The notes: generated by a model not told the origin, from the letters alone. A stretch of 64,000 bases of DNA from Pseudomonas brassicacearum (GCF_000585995.1 NZ_CP007410.1:5568501-5632500); one strand, 5' to 3'; counted from the stretch's first letter, positions 20,464 to 29,560 are shown. Program-made: numbers and translations.

Positions 20464-20609
20464 GGGTTAATCCTTTAACGGGTGTTGAATCCGTCACTCT
20501 AGTAGAGCGATAAGGAATCGCACGCGGCTCCATCGTTGGCACCAGCAGCGTCCGACCGGTGGTTTGTTGTAGGCGCTTGGCTTCGCTGATTCTTCTCAGG
20601 ACTTAGATT

Positions 20610-20684
20610 TGGGTGTATATCCTTTTTTTTGGTAACGGCCACTGGCGGTTCCGCTCTTACAGCGGGTCACTTTTGGAAAAGCGC
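20610..20684 (+). repeat. Left arm of long inverted repeat, part 1
   Basis: This segment includes the stretch around CTTACAGCGGGTCAC and matches, in inverted orientation, bases from about 22640 to 22720. The arm is broken by the IS481-family element and resumes at 21953. It belongs to the intergenic repeat island ending near 22720. Confidence 0.75.
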
Positions 20685-21952
20685 TGTACGGACCGGACAC
20701 ATGGTTGACGGGTGTGCGGGGACATGGTGGACACTTTCCAGCGAGCCAATTTCGCCGGAAAGCCATCATGCCCTGGACCACGAGAGACGCCATGAGCCTG
20801 AAAGAAGAGTTCGTTGCCTTAGCACGGCAACCCGGCAGCAATAAACGTGAGCTGTGTCGACGATTCGGCATCAGCCCGCAAACAGCCTACAAGTGGCTAG
20901 ATCGCTACAAGGCGCATGGTCAGCAGGGTCTGCAAGAGAAGTCCCGCAGACCCGCGACCAGCCCCAAACTGACCCAGGCCGCCATGGAGGCACAAGTCGT
21001 CGCCCTTAGGCAGGCCCATCCGGCATGGGGCGGACGCACGATTAGCAGCCTGTTGGAAAAGCGTATCGCCCCCAGCACCGTCACCAATGTCTTGCACCGG
21101 CACGGCCTGATCCAGCCTTCTCAGAGAGAGCAATCGGCAACGCTGAGATTTGAACACGACGCGCCTAATGATCTTTGGCAGATGGATTTCAAAGGGCATT
21201 TTGCGCTGCAACAAGGTCGATGCCATCCCCTGACCCTGCTGGACGATCACTCTCGGTTCAGCCTAGCCATTGAGGCTTGTGACAACGAACGGGGAGCCAC
21301 GGTGAAGGAGAGGATGATCGAGGTTTTTCAACGCTATGGCTTGCCGGCGCGTATCAACGTCGATAACGGCCCACCTTGGGGCTCGCCACGCAATCCGGGT
21401 GAAGTGACAGAGCTGAGTATCTGGCTGATTCGCCTGGGGATCCGGATCAGTTTCAGCCGTCCTCGCCATCCTCAAACCAATGGAAAGATCGAACGTTTCC
21501 ACCGCTCACTCAAAGCAGAGGTGCTGGATGGGCGTCATTTTTCCACGCTAATGGACGCTCAATCGGCTTTTGATCGATGGCGTGAGGTTTATAACCTGCA
21601 GCGCCCCCATCAGGCGCTGGGCTACAAGGTGCCTATGGACCGCTATCGGAGCAGCCCCTGGGCGTATCCGCAGCAACTGTCAGAGTTTGAATATGGTCCG
21701 GATGATGTGTTGGCCAAGGTGTATCACAGTCGATTTCGCTTCCAGAAACGCTACTTCAGCATCGCCAAAGGACTGGTAGGACAGCACATCGCAATACGCC
21801 CTAACGCTGAAAGCGATGGCTTGTTTGACGTCTATTTCTGCCATCACTTTTTACGGACCTTCGACGTGAATAACCCTGACTACGGCGCATAATGTGTCCA
21901 CTATGTCTCCGCACAGGTGTCAACCATGTGTCCGGTCCGTACAGAAAAGCGC
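20676..21952 (+). mobile_element. IS481-family insertion sequence with 9-bp target duplication
   Basis: The element proper is 20685-21943 (1259 bp). Its terminal inverted repeats are 49 bp (20685-20733 and 21895-21943): the outer 25 bases are identical and 44 of 49 match. A nine-base direct repeat GAAAAGCGC flanks it at 20676-20684 and 21944-21952. The insertion split a palindromic sequence (ACTTTTGG...CCAAAAGT) that belongs to the surrounding repeat island. The single transposase gene is intact, so the copy may be active and fairly recent. Confidence 0.93.
20768..21892 (+). CDS. IS481-family transposase
   Basis: This 374-residue transposase has an N-terminal helix-turn-helix (KRELCRRFGISPQTAYKWLD) followed by an rve-type DDE integrase domain. 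Its catalytic residues are in LWQMDFKGHF, INVDNGPPW and TNGKIERFHRS. The C-terminal region contains the integrase-core tail and RPHQALGY. ATG 20768 is preferred, although the frame is open from 20705. No frameshift is needed and no stop interrupts it, so the protein appears functional. Confidence 0.95.
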   Translation: MPWTTRDAMSLKEEFVALARQPGSNKRELCRRFGISPQTAYKWLDRYKAHGQQGLQEKSRRPATSPKLTQAAMEAQVVALRQAHPAWGGRTISSLLEKRIAPSTVTNVLHRHGLIQPSQREQSATLRFEHDAPNDLWQMDFKGHFALQQGRCHPLTLLDDHSRFSLAIEACDNERGATVKERMIEVFQRYGLPARINVDNGPPWGSPRNPGEVTELSIWLIRLGIRISFSRPRHPQTNGKIERFHRSLKAEVLDGRHFSTLMDAQSAFDRWREVYNLQRPHQALGYKVPMDRYRSSPWAYPQQLSEFEYGPDDVLAKVYHSRFRFQKRYFSIAKGLVGQHIAIRPNAESDGLFDVYFCHHFLRTFDVNNPDYGA

Positions 21953-22720
21953 CAAAAGTAACCAAAAACGCTTTGCCCCACCACTCGGTGCCTCGCTAGG
22001 GCTCGGCATGCCCGAACGTAGGTATTGCTCCGTGGGCCGCCGCGAAGGGCCATCCATGGCCCAGCGCGGCTACCTCGGCATCCATGCCGAGGTGCCCACT
22101 GCGCAATACCTACGTTCGGCCAGCGTGGTTAATGGGGCGTCGAGATCAAGATCAAGATCTAAAGCAGAGCAAGAGCGGGGTATATCCAGCATCTATGTGG
22201 CTGGACCACCGCTATCGCGAGCAAGCTCGCTCCCACAGGATACGCAGGTGTTCACAGCATCTGCACACGACACAAAAAAACTGTGGGAGCGAGCTTGCTC
22301 GCGATGAGGCCAGCCCCTTCAACATCTTCATCGACAGTGACATCGCCTTCGCGAGCAAGCCCGCTCCCACAGGAGGAACGCGTACACCCCGAACCAGGTC
22401 GGCTATCAGGCCGCCTCGCTTTGGCTTTTGATCTGGGGCGCCCCGTTAAACCACGCTGGCCGAACGCAGGCATTGTGGAGTGGGCATCCCGGCATGGATG
22501 CCGGGATAGCCGCGCTGGGCCATGGATGGCCCTTCGCGGCGGGCCCACGGAGCAATGCCGGAGAGAGGGCATGCCGAGCCCTAGCGAGGCACCGAGTGGT
22601 GGGGCAAGAGCGTTTTGCTTACTTTTGCGCTCCTCAAAAGTGAGCCGCTGTAAGAGCGGAACCGCCAGCAGCCGTTACCGCAGAAACGGATATACACACA
22701 AACCCAAAAATCCAAGACGA
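21953..22720. repeat. Composite repeat island: inverted-repeat arms around REP units
   Basis: The stretch 21953-22150 is the inverted copy of about 22440-22640. Both arms carry a strong inner palindrome around GGGCCATCCATGGCCC and a segment GCTAGGGCTCGGCATGCCC. Together with 20610-20684, each arm is roughly 270 bases. Three REP units lie in the centre at 22211-22238, 22281-22306 and 22345-22372. No protein-coding gene is credible in 21893-22795. The structure resembles the intergenic repeat families described for P. fluorescens SBW25. Confidence 0.8.
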
Positions 22721-22795
22721 GCCCCAAAAAAAGGTGCCATCCCCCTCAGGAAGAAGCACCGTTTTTTCTAATCGGCACCGTGGCCTCGCCCCAGG

Positions 22796-23383
22796 CTAGA
22801 ACAGATAGCCTATGTAAATCGCAGCGCCACCACCGGCCTGCAGGCCAGCGTTCATGCCAGCCATGACCACCGCCCCCTTGGCCGACTTCGCCAACCGCTG
22901 GTTGACCAGCGTAGAAGCAATGAGCGAGGTCGCCGGGTTGGCACTCAGCGCCATCGACAACGCCAGCAACTTGGGATCAAGCCCAAACAACAGCGCCGTG
23001 GCCGAACCACCGATGCCCAGGCCCACCCCTACTTCGGTGTACATGCAAGGCCCGGTGATGTCGTCACTGGTCAGGTCGCGACTGACCAACGCATCGCTGA
23101 CAAACACCTTGCCGGTGCTGGGAAATGCCTCCGCCGCGCCGGCCGCAGCTACACCCTTGCCCTTGATCTGGATATTGATCTTGCCGAAACGCGGCAGCCG
23201 CGCACCAAATCCGACACCCACCCCGACGCCGCCGTAGCGGTAGCTGATGTCCTCGCCCTCGGGCGAACGCAGGATGATCGAACCGCCACTGCCCGCCACC
23301 ATGACCACGGTCAGGCCACCGCCGCTGGCGGTCTGATACTGCCAGCGACTTTCGTTGACCGGGATCGGGATGTTGTTGCTCAT
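22796..23383 (-). CDS. Unrecognised Gly-rich protein
   Basis: This 195-residue protein has no family I recognise. It begins MSNNIPIPVNESRWQY and has glycine/valine-rich tracts (GGVGVGVGFGARLP and VGVGLGIGGSATAL) and a hydrophobic C-terminal half ending GLQAGGGAAIYIGYLF with glycine-zipper spacing. There is no signal peptide. It starts three bases after the DUF3592 gene, so the two are co-transcribed. Glycine-zipper helices occur in membrane-active toxins and the partner is a small membrane protein. A toxin/immunity-like relation is possible but unproven. Confidence 0.6.
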   Translation of the reverse strand: MSNNIPIPVNESRWQYQTASGGGLTVVMVAGSGGSIILRSPEGEDISYRYGGVGVGVGFGARLPRFGKINIQIKGKGVAAAGAAEAFPSTGKVFVSDALVSRDLTSDDITGPCMYTEVGVGLGIGGSATALLFGLDPKLLALSMALSANPATSLIASTLVNQRLAKSAKGAVVMAGMNAGLQAGGGAAIYIGYLF

Positions 23384-23386
23384 ACC

Positions 23387-23830
23387 TTAAAGTCCTTTAT
23401 GTGAATGAACCGCACCGCGACCGCGCTGACGGATAGCCTTTGCCAGACCGACAAGCGTGAACACCAGGCCGATAAGCCCCAGGACTCCGGAAGTGCCCCA
23501 CAGCGCGGCCGAGTCATCGACGATGGCGCTGTTGGCCGGCTGCTCGGGCAGGTAATGCACCCGCACCGGCTGCCCCTGCTGATAGCCGAAGATGAAGCCG
23601 CCCTGGGGGTAGGAGATTTTTTCACCACTGCCCGTGGTGAAGGCGATCTCTGGATGCGAACCACCGGCATTCAAGTGGCTGACGATGCCATCGGCGGTCT
23701 GTGCGCGGTCGAGAAACTCGCGTCGCTCAAGCGTGAGATTGATGGCAATGCTCAACAAGCCGATACCAATCAGGGCAAACAGCAGGCCCAGCAATATCTT
23801 CCCGATGTGTGACGGGGTGTAGTTAGCCAT
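23387..23830 (-). CDS. DUF3592-like membrane protein
   Basis: This 147-residue protein has a membrane segment near the N-terminus (ILLGLLFALIGIGLLSIAI), a soluble beta-rich middle with VRVHYLPEQPANSAIV, and a second membrane segment (VLGLIGLVFTLVGLA). The VxVxYxPxxP pattern and the two-helix layout match DUF3592 proteins. ATG 23830 begins MANYTPSHIGK; an in-frame extension to 23896 is unlikely. It is the first gene of a two-gene unit with the Gly-rich protein. Function unknown. Confidence 0.7.
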   Translation of the reverse strand: MANYTPSHIGKILLGLLFALIGIGLLSIAINLTLERREFLDRAQTADGIVSHLNAGGSHPEIAFTTGSGEKISYPQGGFIFGYQQGQPVRVHYLPEQPANSAIVDDSAALWGTSGVLGLIGLVFTLVGLAKAIRQRGRGAVHSHKGL

Positions 23831-23982
23831 GGCTTGTCTCAGTGTTCGTCCATGAAGAGGGCCGTCAGGATAGCAAGAAGCGACGCTGTGCCGCACCTCC
23901 AGAAAATCATTCCCGGAATCGCACGACGCCAGGAGAAGGCCTCTCAGAGGTCAGTGGTGATAAACACCCTGATCGACTACCA

Positions 23983-24165
23983 TGCCGACCGCCGGTTCCC
24001 CAACGGGACTAATAGGGAATCCGAGATGCCTCGCACGGCATCAAACGGAACTGCCCCCGCAACTGTAGGTGCTGAGCCTGCTCCACAATGGCCACTGGGA
24101 TCGCCCCGGGAAGGCTGGAGCCAGGCGATGACGCATCAGTCAGGAGACCTGCCGGCCAAGTCAAT
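23983..24165 (+). promoter_or_regulatory. Cobalamin riboswitch
   Basis: The hallmark segments are in order: GGTTCCCCAACGGGACTAAT, AGGGAATCCG, the conserved AACTGCCCCCGCAACTG core (B12 box), GCCACTGGGATC, CGGGAAGGC, and GATGACGCATCAGTCAGGAG followed by ACCTGCCGGC. The terminal GCCGGT/GCCGGC segments can pair to close the structure. It lies about 150 bases before the substrate-binding protein gene. It should turn down the importer operon when adenosylcobalamin is plentiful. Confidence 0.95.
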
Positions 24166-24311
24166 CACTAACCGGCGGGGTGTCCGGGAAGGACATCCTT
24201 GCGCTGCGCGTCACTGGGCCGATCGGCACTTCAGTGCTTTAGCGGCAGCGTTCGATGATGTGTTTTCCAGTCCGTCCCCTGCTCCGTGTACGGTCAACTG
24301 GAGATTGCATC

Positions 24312-25325
24312 ATGCTGCTGCCCCGCCTTGTCCCCCTCGTCATTGCCCTGGGTCTGCCGTGCCTCGCCCATGCGGCCCCGACTCAATACCCCCTGACCCT
24401 CGAGAACTGCGGCAGCACGCTGACCTTTGAGCAATCACCCAGTCGCGCCGTGACCATCGGCCAGGCCGGCACTGAAATGCTCTATGCCATGGGGTTGAGC
24501 GACAAGGTGGTCGGCACTTCGCTCTGGTTCAACGATGTGCAGGTGAAATACAAGGCGCAGGACGACAAGATCGAACGCCTGGCCGATAACGAGCCGAGCT
24601 TCGAGGGGGTGATCGGCAAACGTCCGCAGTTGGTGGTGGCGGAACTGGAATGGACGGTCGGACCGCAAGGCGTGGTCGGCACCCGCCAGCAGTTTCACGA
24701 ACTGAAGATCCCGACCTACTTGATGCCCTCCGATTGCGAGGCCAAGGATAATCTGGTCGGTGCGGATGGCACGCGGCTGGAGGCGTTTCGCATCGACAGT
24801 ATCTACAAGAGCATCAGCCAGTTGGCTGAAATCTTCGACGTACAGGAGCGTGGCCAGCAGTTGAACGCTCAACTCAAGGACAGCCTGGCGAAGTCTATCG
24901 CCACGGTGCAGGCCAAGGACCTCAAGCAGACGAGCGCGCTGTTCTGGTTCTCCAGCGCCAGTTTGGACATCGACCCCTATGTGGCTGGGCACAAGGGCGT
25001 TCCTGACTTCATGCTCAGTACCCTGGGCGTGCGCAACGTGATCGAGTCCGACGAGGAATGGCCGACCGTCGGCTGGGAAACCATCGCCAAGGCCAACCCG
25101 ACCTTCCTGGTCATTGCCCGCATGGATCGCCGACGCTTTCCGGCTGACGACCATGAAAAGAAGCTGCAATTCCTGCGCAGTGACCCGGTGACCCGTAATA
25201 TGGACGCGGTGAAAAACAACCGCATCATCATTCTCGATGCGATGGCCATGCAAGCCAGCATCAGAATGTTCGACGGCCTGGAAACCCTGGCAACGGCCAT
25301 CAGCGGCTACGACCTGCCGAAATGA
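24312..25325 (+). CDS. BtuF-type ABC transporter substrate-binding protein
   Basis: This 337-residue periplasmic protein has a signal peptide (MLLPRLVPLVIALGLPCLAHA) and a two-lobed FecB/BtuF-type fold, seen in RAVTIGQAGTEMLYAMGL and VGWETIAKANPTFLVI. The ATG at 24312 is preceded by CTGGAG; longer starts reach towards the riboswitch. The cobalamin riboswitch upstream argues for a corrinoid, cobinamide or related ligand rather than a siderophore. It forms an operon with permease and ATPase through overlapping ATGA junctions. Confidence 0.85.
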   Translation: MLLPRLVPLVIALGLPCLAHAAPTQYPLTLENCGSTLTFEQSPSRAVTIGQAGTEMLYAMGLSDKVVGTSLWFNDVQVKYKAQDDKIERLADNEPSFEGVIGKRPQLVVAELEWTVGPQGVVGTRQQFHELKIPTYLMPSDCEAKDNLVGADGTRLEAFRIDSIYKSISQLAEIFDVQERGQQLNAQLKDSLAKSIATVQAKDLKQTSALFWFSSASLDIDPYVAGHKGVPDFMLSTLGVRNVIESDEEWPTVGWETIAKANPTFLVIARMDRRRFPADDHEKKLQFLRSDPVTRNMDAVKNNRIIILDAMAMQASIRMFDGLETLATAISGYDLPK

Positions 25326-26338
25326 CTTCGACGCTGATTCGAACGTTGCTGGCATTGGTCACGCTGCTTCTGGCGGTGATTGCCGGCGTGACCATCGGTG
25401 AAACGAGCATTGAGCCGAGCGTGGTGTTCCAGGTGCTGGCCAACAAACTGTGGGCCGCAGGTTATGCCCTCGACCCGATAGACGAAGGCATCGTCTGGAA
25501 CTACCGCCTGACCCGTGCGCTGGTGGCGGCGGCCTGCGGCGCGGGCCTGGCGACCTGCGGGGTGATCTTGCAATCGCTGTTGCGTAACCCGTTGGCCGAT
25601 CCTTACCTGCTCGGCATCTCCGCCGGCGCCTCGACAGGCGCGGTACTGGTGGCGCTGCTGGGCATTGGGGCGGGGCTGGTTTCGTTGTCGGTCGGGGCTT
25701 TTGCCGGGGCCGTTGCCGCGTTCGCCGTGGTTGTTTTGCTGGCCCGTGCCAGCCGCTCACCCGCAGGCACCGGGCAGATCATCCTGGCCGGGATTGCCGG
25801 CTCGCAGTTGTTCAATGCGCTCACCGCGTTTCTGATTACCAAGTCTGCCAGCTCCGAACAAGCTCGCGGCATCATGTTCTGGTTGCTGGGAAATCTCAGT
25901 GGGGTGCGTTGGCCGTCGGTGTGGCTGTCGGTGCCCGTGGCATTGATCGGTCTCGCGGTGTGCCTGTGGCATCGACGAGCGCTGGACGCCTTTACCTTTG
26001 GCGCCGACTCGGCCGCCTCCCTTGGCATTCCGGTACGCCGGGTGCAATTTCTGCTGATCAGCTGCGCGGCACTGGTGACTGCGGTGATGGTGTCGATTGT
26101 TGGCTCCATCGGTTTCGTCGGGCTGGTCATTCCCCATGCCGTGCGTTTGTTGCTGGGTACCCGGCATGCGCGCCTGTTGCCGGCGAGTGCGTTGGGTGGC
26201 GCGGTGTTCCTGATCGCCGCCGACGTCTTCTCTCGAACGCTGATCAAAGGCCAAGTGATCCCGGTCGGCGTCATCACCGCACTGGTGGGCGCTCCGGTGT
26301 TCGCGTTGATCCTGATCGGTCGGAGAAATGCCCGATGA
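25322..26338 (+). CDS. BtuC/FecCD-type ABC transporter permease
   Basis: This 338-residue permease has about ten hydrophobic segments. The FecCD family signatures LRNPLADPYLLGISAGA (about residues 97-113) and GSIGFVGLVIPHAVRLLLG near the C-terminus are clear. The start overlaps the preceding stop (ATGA at 25322) and its stop overlaps the ATPase start. With the riboswitch it forms a vitamin-B12-class importer; the ligand is inferred. Confidence 0.9.
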   Translation: MTSTLIRTLLALVTLLLAVIAGVTIGETSIEPSVVFQVLANKLWAAGYALDPIDEGIVWNYRLTRALVAAACGAGLATCGVILQSLLRNPLADPYLLGISAGASTGAVLVALLGIGAGLVSLSVGAFAGAVAAFAVVVLLARASRSPAGTGQIILAGIAGSQLFNALTAFLITKSASSEQARGIMFWLLGNLSGVRWPSVWLSVPVALIGLAVCLWHRRALDAFTFGADSAASLGIPVRRVQFLLISCAALVTAVMVSIVGSIGFVGLVIPHAVRLLLGTRHARLLPASALGGAVFLIAADVFSRTLIKGQVIPVGVITALVGAPVFALILIGRRNAR

Positions 26339-27126
26339 ATGCCGTCACCTCTGTTATCGGCGAACCCGTGCTGAGTTGCTCCGGCCTCGGGTTCCAGATA
26401 CGCGACGCCGAGTTGCTACACGATATCCACCTGGACATCCGTCGAGGCGAAACCCTGGGCCTCGTCGGGCCCAACGGTTCGGGAAAATCCACACTGCTCA
26501 AACTGCTGGCGGGTGTGCGTACGCCCAGCCGGGGCGACATTCACCTCAACAACCAGCCCCTCAAGACACTGGCACGGCGAACCGTCGCGCAGACCCTGGC
26601 CGTGGTTGAGCAACAGGCCGACACACTGGATGCGATCAGCGTGTTCGACGCCGTTGCGTTGGGCCGAACGCCGTGGTTATCGGCCTTGAGTCCGTGGTCA
26701 CACGAAGACGCGGCCATCGTCCAGCAGGCGCTGTGGGACGTCGATGCGGCACACTTGAAAAACCGCACCTGGCACAGTCTGTCCGGCGGTGAACGCCAAC
26801 GTGTTCACATCGCTCGGGCACTGGCCCAACGTCCGCAGATTCTATTGCTGGACGAACCCACCAATCACTTGGATATCCAGCATCAGCTCGCCATTCTAAA
26901 AGTGGTGCAAGCGCTACCTGTCACGACGGTCATCGCCCTGCATGACCTGAACCAGGCGTTAACCTGTGACCGCCTGGCAGTACTGGAATGGGGCCGGCTG
27001 GTGGCCCTCGGCAAACCTCTGGAGGTGCTGACTCCGCAACGCTTGCAGGATACGTTCGGCGTGCACGCCCATTACCTGATCGACCCTTTCGACGGCGCGC
27101 AGATCCTGCGATTTCGTTCCGTTTGA
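26335..27126 (+). CDS. BtuD/FecE-type ABC transporter ATP-binding protein
   Basis: This 263-residue ATPase has Walker A GPNGSGKSTLL, signature LSGGERQRVHIARAL, Walker B ILLLDEPTNHLD and the switch His in VIALHDLNQAL. ATG 26335 overlaps the permease stop; the frame is open further upstream, but only as a shadow of the permease gene. It completes the BtuFCD-type importer and is convergent with the OsmC-YcaO gene. Confidence 0.93.
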   Translation: MNAVTSVIGEPVLSCSGLGFQIRDAELLHDIHLDIRRGETLGLVGPNGSGKSTLLKLLAGVRTPSRGDIHLNNQPLKTLARRTVAQTLAVVEQQADTLDAISVFDAVALGRTPWLSALSPWSHEDAAIVQQALWDVDAAHLKNRTWHSLSGGERQRVHIARALAQRPQILLLDEPTNHLDIQHQLAILKVVQALPVTTVIALHDLNQALTCDRLAVLEWGRLVALGKPLEVLTPQRLQDTFGVHAHYLIDPFDGAQILRFRSV

Positions 27127-27175
27127 CTGAATCCCGGGGTCCGGAAAAAACCGAACCTCATGCAAGTGCCGGGAT

Positions 27176-29401
27176 TTAGCCAATCGACGGGGCGAGTCCA
27201 GAAGATAAAGCCGACACATTGGCCCGCGCCGCGTGCAGTTTTTTGTAGCTGTCGATCAGGCGCAGGTGTCTATCGAGACCCTCCAGTTTCATGCTGGTCG
27301 GCGTCAAGCCATGGAAGCGCACGCTGCCATCCACCGAGCCGATCGCCGCATCCATCCGTTCGTTGCCAAACATCCGGCGGAAATTGGCCTCGTAGTCTTC
27401 CAGTTCCAGGTCTTCGTCCAGCTGCATCTCCAGCACCACATTCACGGCCTGGTAGAACAACCCGCGCTCAACCGTGTTGTCGTTGTACTGCAAGAAGGTT
27501 TCCACCGCTTCCTTCGCCTCTTCAAACTGCTGCAAGGCCAGATAGATCAGCAGCTTCAACTCCAGGATCGTTAACTGGCCCCAAGCCGTGTTGTCATCGA
27601 ACTCGATGCCGATCAAGGTGGTGATGTCGGTGTAGTCGTCCAGCTCGCTTTCCACCAGACGCTCGACCAGCGCTTGCAGTTCGTCTTCGTCCAGGCGATG
27701 CAGGTTCAGGATGTCGGCGCGGAAAAACAGCGCTTTGTTGGTGTTATCCCAGACCAGATCGTCCACGGGATAGATTTCCGAATAGCCCGGCACCAGGATG
27801 CGACACGCTTTCGCGCCGATATGCTCGTAGACCGCCATGTACACTTCCTTGCCCATGCCTTCGAGAATGCCGAACAAGGTCGCGGCCTCCTCGGCATTCG
27901 AGTTTTCACCCTGGCCGGAGAAGTCCCACTCCACGAACTCGTAATCGGACTTGGCGCTGAAAAAGCGCCACGACACCACGCCGCTGGAGTCGATGAAGTG
28001 CTCGACGAAGTTATTCGGCTCGGTCACCGCATGACCTTCGAACGTCGGCTGGGGCAAGTCATTGAGGCCTTCGAAACTGCGGCCCTGCAACAATTCGGTC
28101 AGGCTGCGTTCCAGCGCCACTTCCAGGCTCGGGTGTGCGCCGAACGAGGCAAACACACCGCCGGTACGCGGGTTCATCAACGTGACGCACATCACCGGGA
28201 ATTCCCCTCCCAGGGATGCATCCTTCACCAGGACGGGGAACCCCTGCTCTTCCAGCGCCTGAATACCGGCCATAATTCCCGGGTACTTCGCCAGCACACT
28301 GGACGGTACATCTGGCAGGGCAAATTCACCTTCGATGATCTCGCGTTTTACCGCACGCTCGAAAATCTCCGACAGACATTGCACCTGAGCTTCGGCCAGG
28401 GTGTTACCGGCGCTCATGCCGTTGCTCAGGAACAGGTTTTCAATCAGGTTGGACGGGAAATACACCACCTCGCCGTCCGACTGGCGCACGTACGGCAGCG
28501 AGCAGATGCCGCGCTCTTCATTACCCGAGTTGGTGTCGATCAGGTGGGAGCCACGCAGCTCGCCGTCGCGGTTGTAGATTTTCAGGCAGTACTCGTCGAG
28601 GATTTCCGCCGGCAGCGCATCTTTACGGCCAGGCTTGAACCAGCGTTCGTCCGGGTAATGCACAAACGCCGCGTTGGCGATGTCTTCGCCCCAGAACTGA
28701 TCGTTGTAGAAAAAGTTGCAGTTCAGTCGCTCGATGAATTCGCCCAACGCCGACGCCAGTGCGCTCTCTTTGGTCGCGCCCTTGCCATTGGTAAAACACA
28801 TCGGCGAGTGTGCATCGCGAATATGCAGCGACCACACATTGGGAACAATATTGCGCCACGAAGCGATCTCAATCTTCATGCCCAGGTCCGCCAAAATACC
28901 CGACATATTGGCGATGGTTTGCTCCAGCGGCAGGTCCTTGCCGGCGATATAGGTGCCGGCTTGGGAAACCGAGTTCGGCATCAGCAACGCCTGGGCATCG
29001 GCGTCGAGGTTTTCCACCTCTTCAATGACGAACTCAGGTCCGGCTTGCACGACCTTCTTCACCGTACAACGGTCGATGGAACGCAAAATGCCTTGGCGGT
29101 CTTTGTCGCTGATATCTGCCGGCAGCTCGACCTGGATCTTGAAGATCTGGTTGTAGCGATTTTCCGGGTCAACAATATTGTTTTGCGACAGGCGAATGTT
29201 ATCGGTGGGGATATTGCGCGTCTGACAATACAGCTTCACAAAGTAAGCCGCGCACAACGCCGATGAAGCCAGAAAGTAATCGAACGGCCCGGGGGCCGAG
29301 CCATCGCCTTTGTAGCGGATAGGTTGATCGGCCACCACCGTAAAGTCATCAAACTTGGCTTCAAGTCGAAGGTTGTCGAGAAAGTTGACCTTGATTTCCA
29401 T
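27176..29401 (-). CDS. OsmC domain fused to YcaO domain
   Basis: This 741-residue protein has an OsmC/Ohr-like domain at about residues 1-135 with two cysteines (SSALCAAYF and DRCTVKK). A YcaO domain follows, with the ATP-binding pattern in ESALASALGEFIERL and QCLSEIFERAVKRE, and a helical C-terminal extension. YcaO enzymes activate amide carbonyls with ATP. In E. coli, YcaO supports ribosomal protein S12 beta-methylthiolation by RimO. No RiPP precursor or partner cyclodehydratase is nearby, so a housekeeping role is more likely than azoline peptide synthesis. The linkage of OsmC redox chemistry to YcaO is unexplained. Confidence 0.88.
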   Translation of the reverse strand: MEIKVNFLDNLRLEAKFDDFTVVADQPIRYKGDGSAPGPFDYFLASSALCAAYFVKLYCQTRNIPTDNIRLSQNNIVDPENRYNQIFKIQVELPADISDKDRQGILRSIDRCTVKKVVQAGPEFVIEEVENLDADAQALLMPNSVSQAGTYIAGKDLPLEQTIANMSGILADLGMKIEIASWRNIVPNVWSLHIRDAHSPMCFTNGKGATKESALASALGEFIERLNCNFFYNDQFWGEDIANAAFVHYPDERWFKPGRKDALPAEILDEYCLKIYNRDGELRGSHLIDTNSGNEERGICSLPYVRQSDGEVVYFPSNLIENLFLSNGMSAGNTLAEAQVQCLSEIFERAVKREIIEGEFALPDVPSSVLAKYPGIMAGIQALEEQGFPVLVKDASLGGEFPVMCVTLMNPRTGGVFASFGAHPSLEVALERSLTELLQGRSFEGLNDLPQPTFEGHAVTEPNNFVEHFIDSSGVVSWRFFSAKSDYEFVEWDFSGQGENSNAEEAATLFGILEGMGKEVYMAVYEHIGAKACRILVPGYSEIYPVDDLVWDNTNKALFFRADILNLHRLDEDELQALVERLVESELDDYTDITTLIGIEFDDNTAWGQLTILELKLLIYLALQQFEEAKEAVETFLQYNDNTVERGLFYQAVNVVLEMQLDEDLELEDYEANFRRMFGNERMDAAIGSVDGSVRFHGLTPTSMKLEGLDRHLRLIDSYKKLHAARANVSALSSGLAPSIG

Positions 29402-29526
29402 ACGGGATTACCAGCATAACGAGCAAAAAATAGGCGGCCATTATCCGCTTTTTCAATCGGAAGTCTTGTGCTTTAGCCCACCATCGCCAAGCGGGTTGCA
29501 CTCGCGCGCCATGTCCGGTGCTCAAT

Positions 29527-29560
29527 GAAAAAACCGAAGCACAGTGAAGTGCTTCGGTTG
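29527..29560 (-). terminator. Rho-independent terminator after metE
   Basis: On the minus strand, AACCGAAGCAC and GTGCTTCGGTT form an 11-bp stem followed by TTTTTTC. It lies about 20 bases after the metE stop. Confidence 0.9.

Noticed and set aside
20610..22720. CRISPR array
   Set aside because: The repeats are inverted and irregular in spacing, not direct repeats with uniform spacers, and there are no cas genes.
23834..24430. Plus-strand reading frame covering the riboswitch
   Set aside because: The region is a structured cobalamin riboswitch, and the frame runs into the substrate-binding protein gene in a different phase.
27674..29266. Plus-strand reading frame of 530 codons opposite OsmC-YcaO
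   Set aside because: Antisense shadow; the minus-strand frame has clear family motifs.
27176..29401. Azole/azoline peptide (TOMM) biosynthesis cluster
   Set aside because: YcaO occurs alone with OsmC; there is no precursor peptide, E1-like partner, dehydrogenase or exporter nearby.
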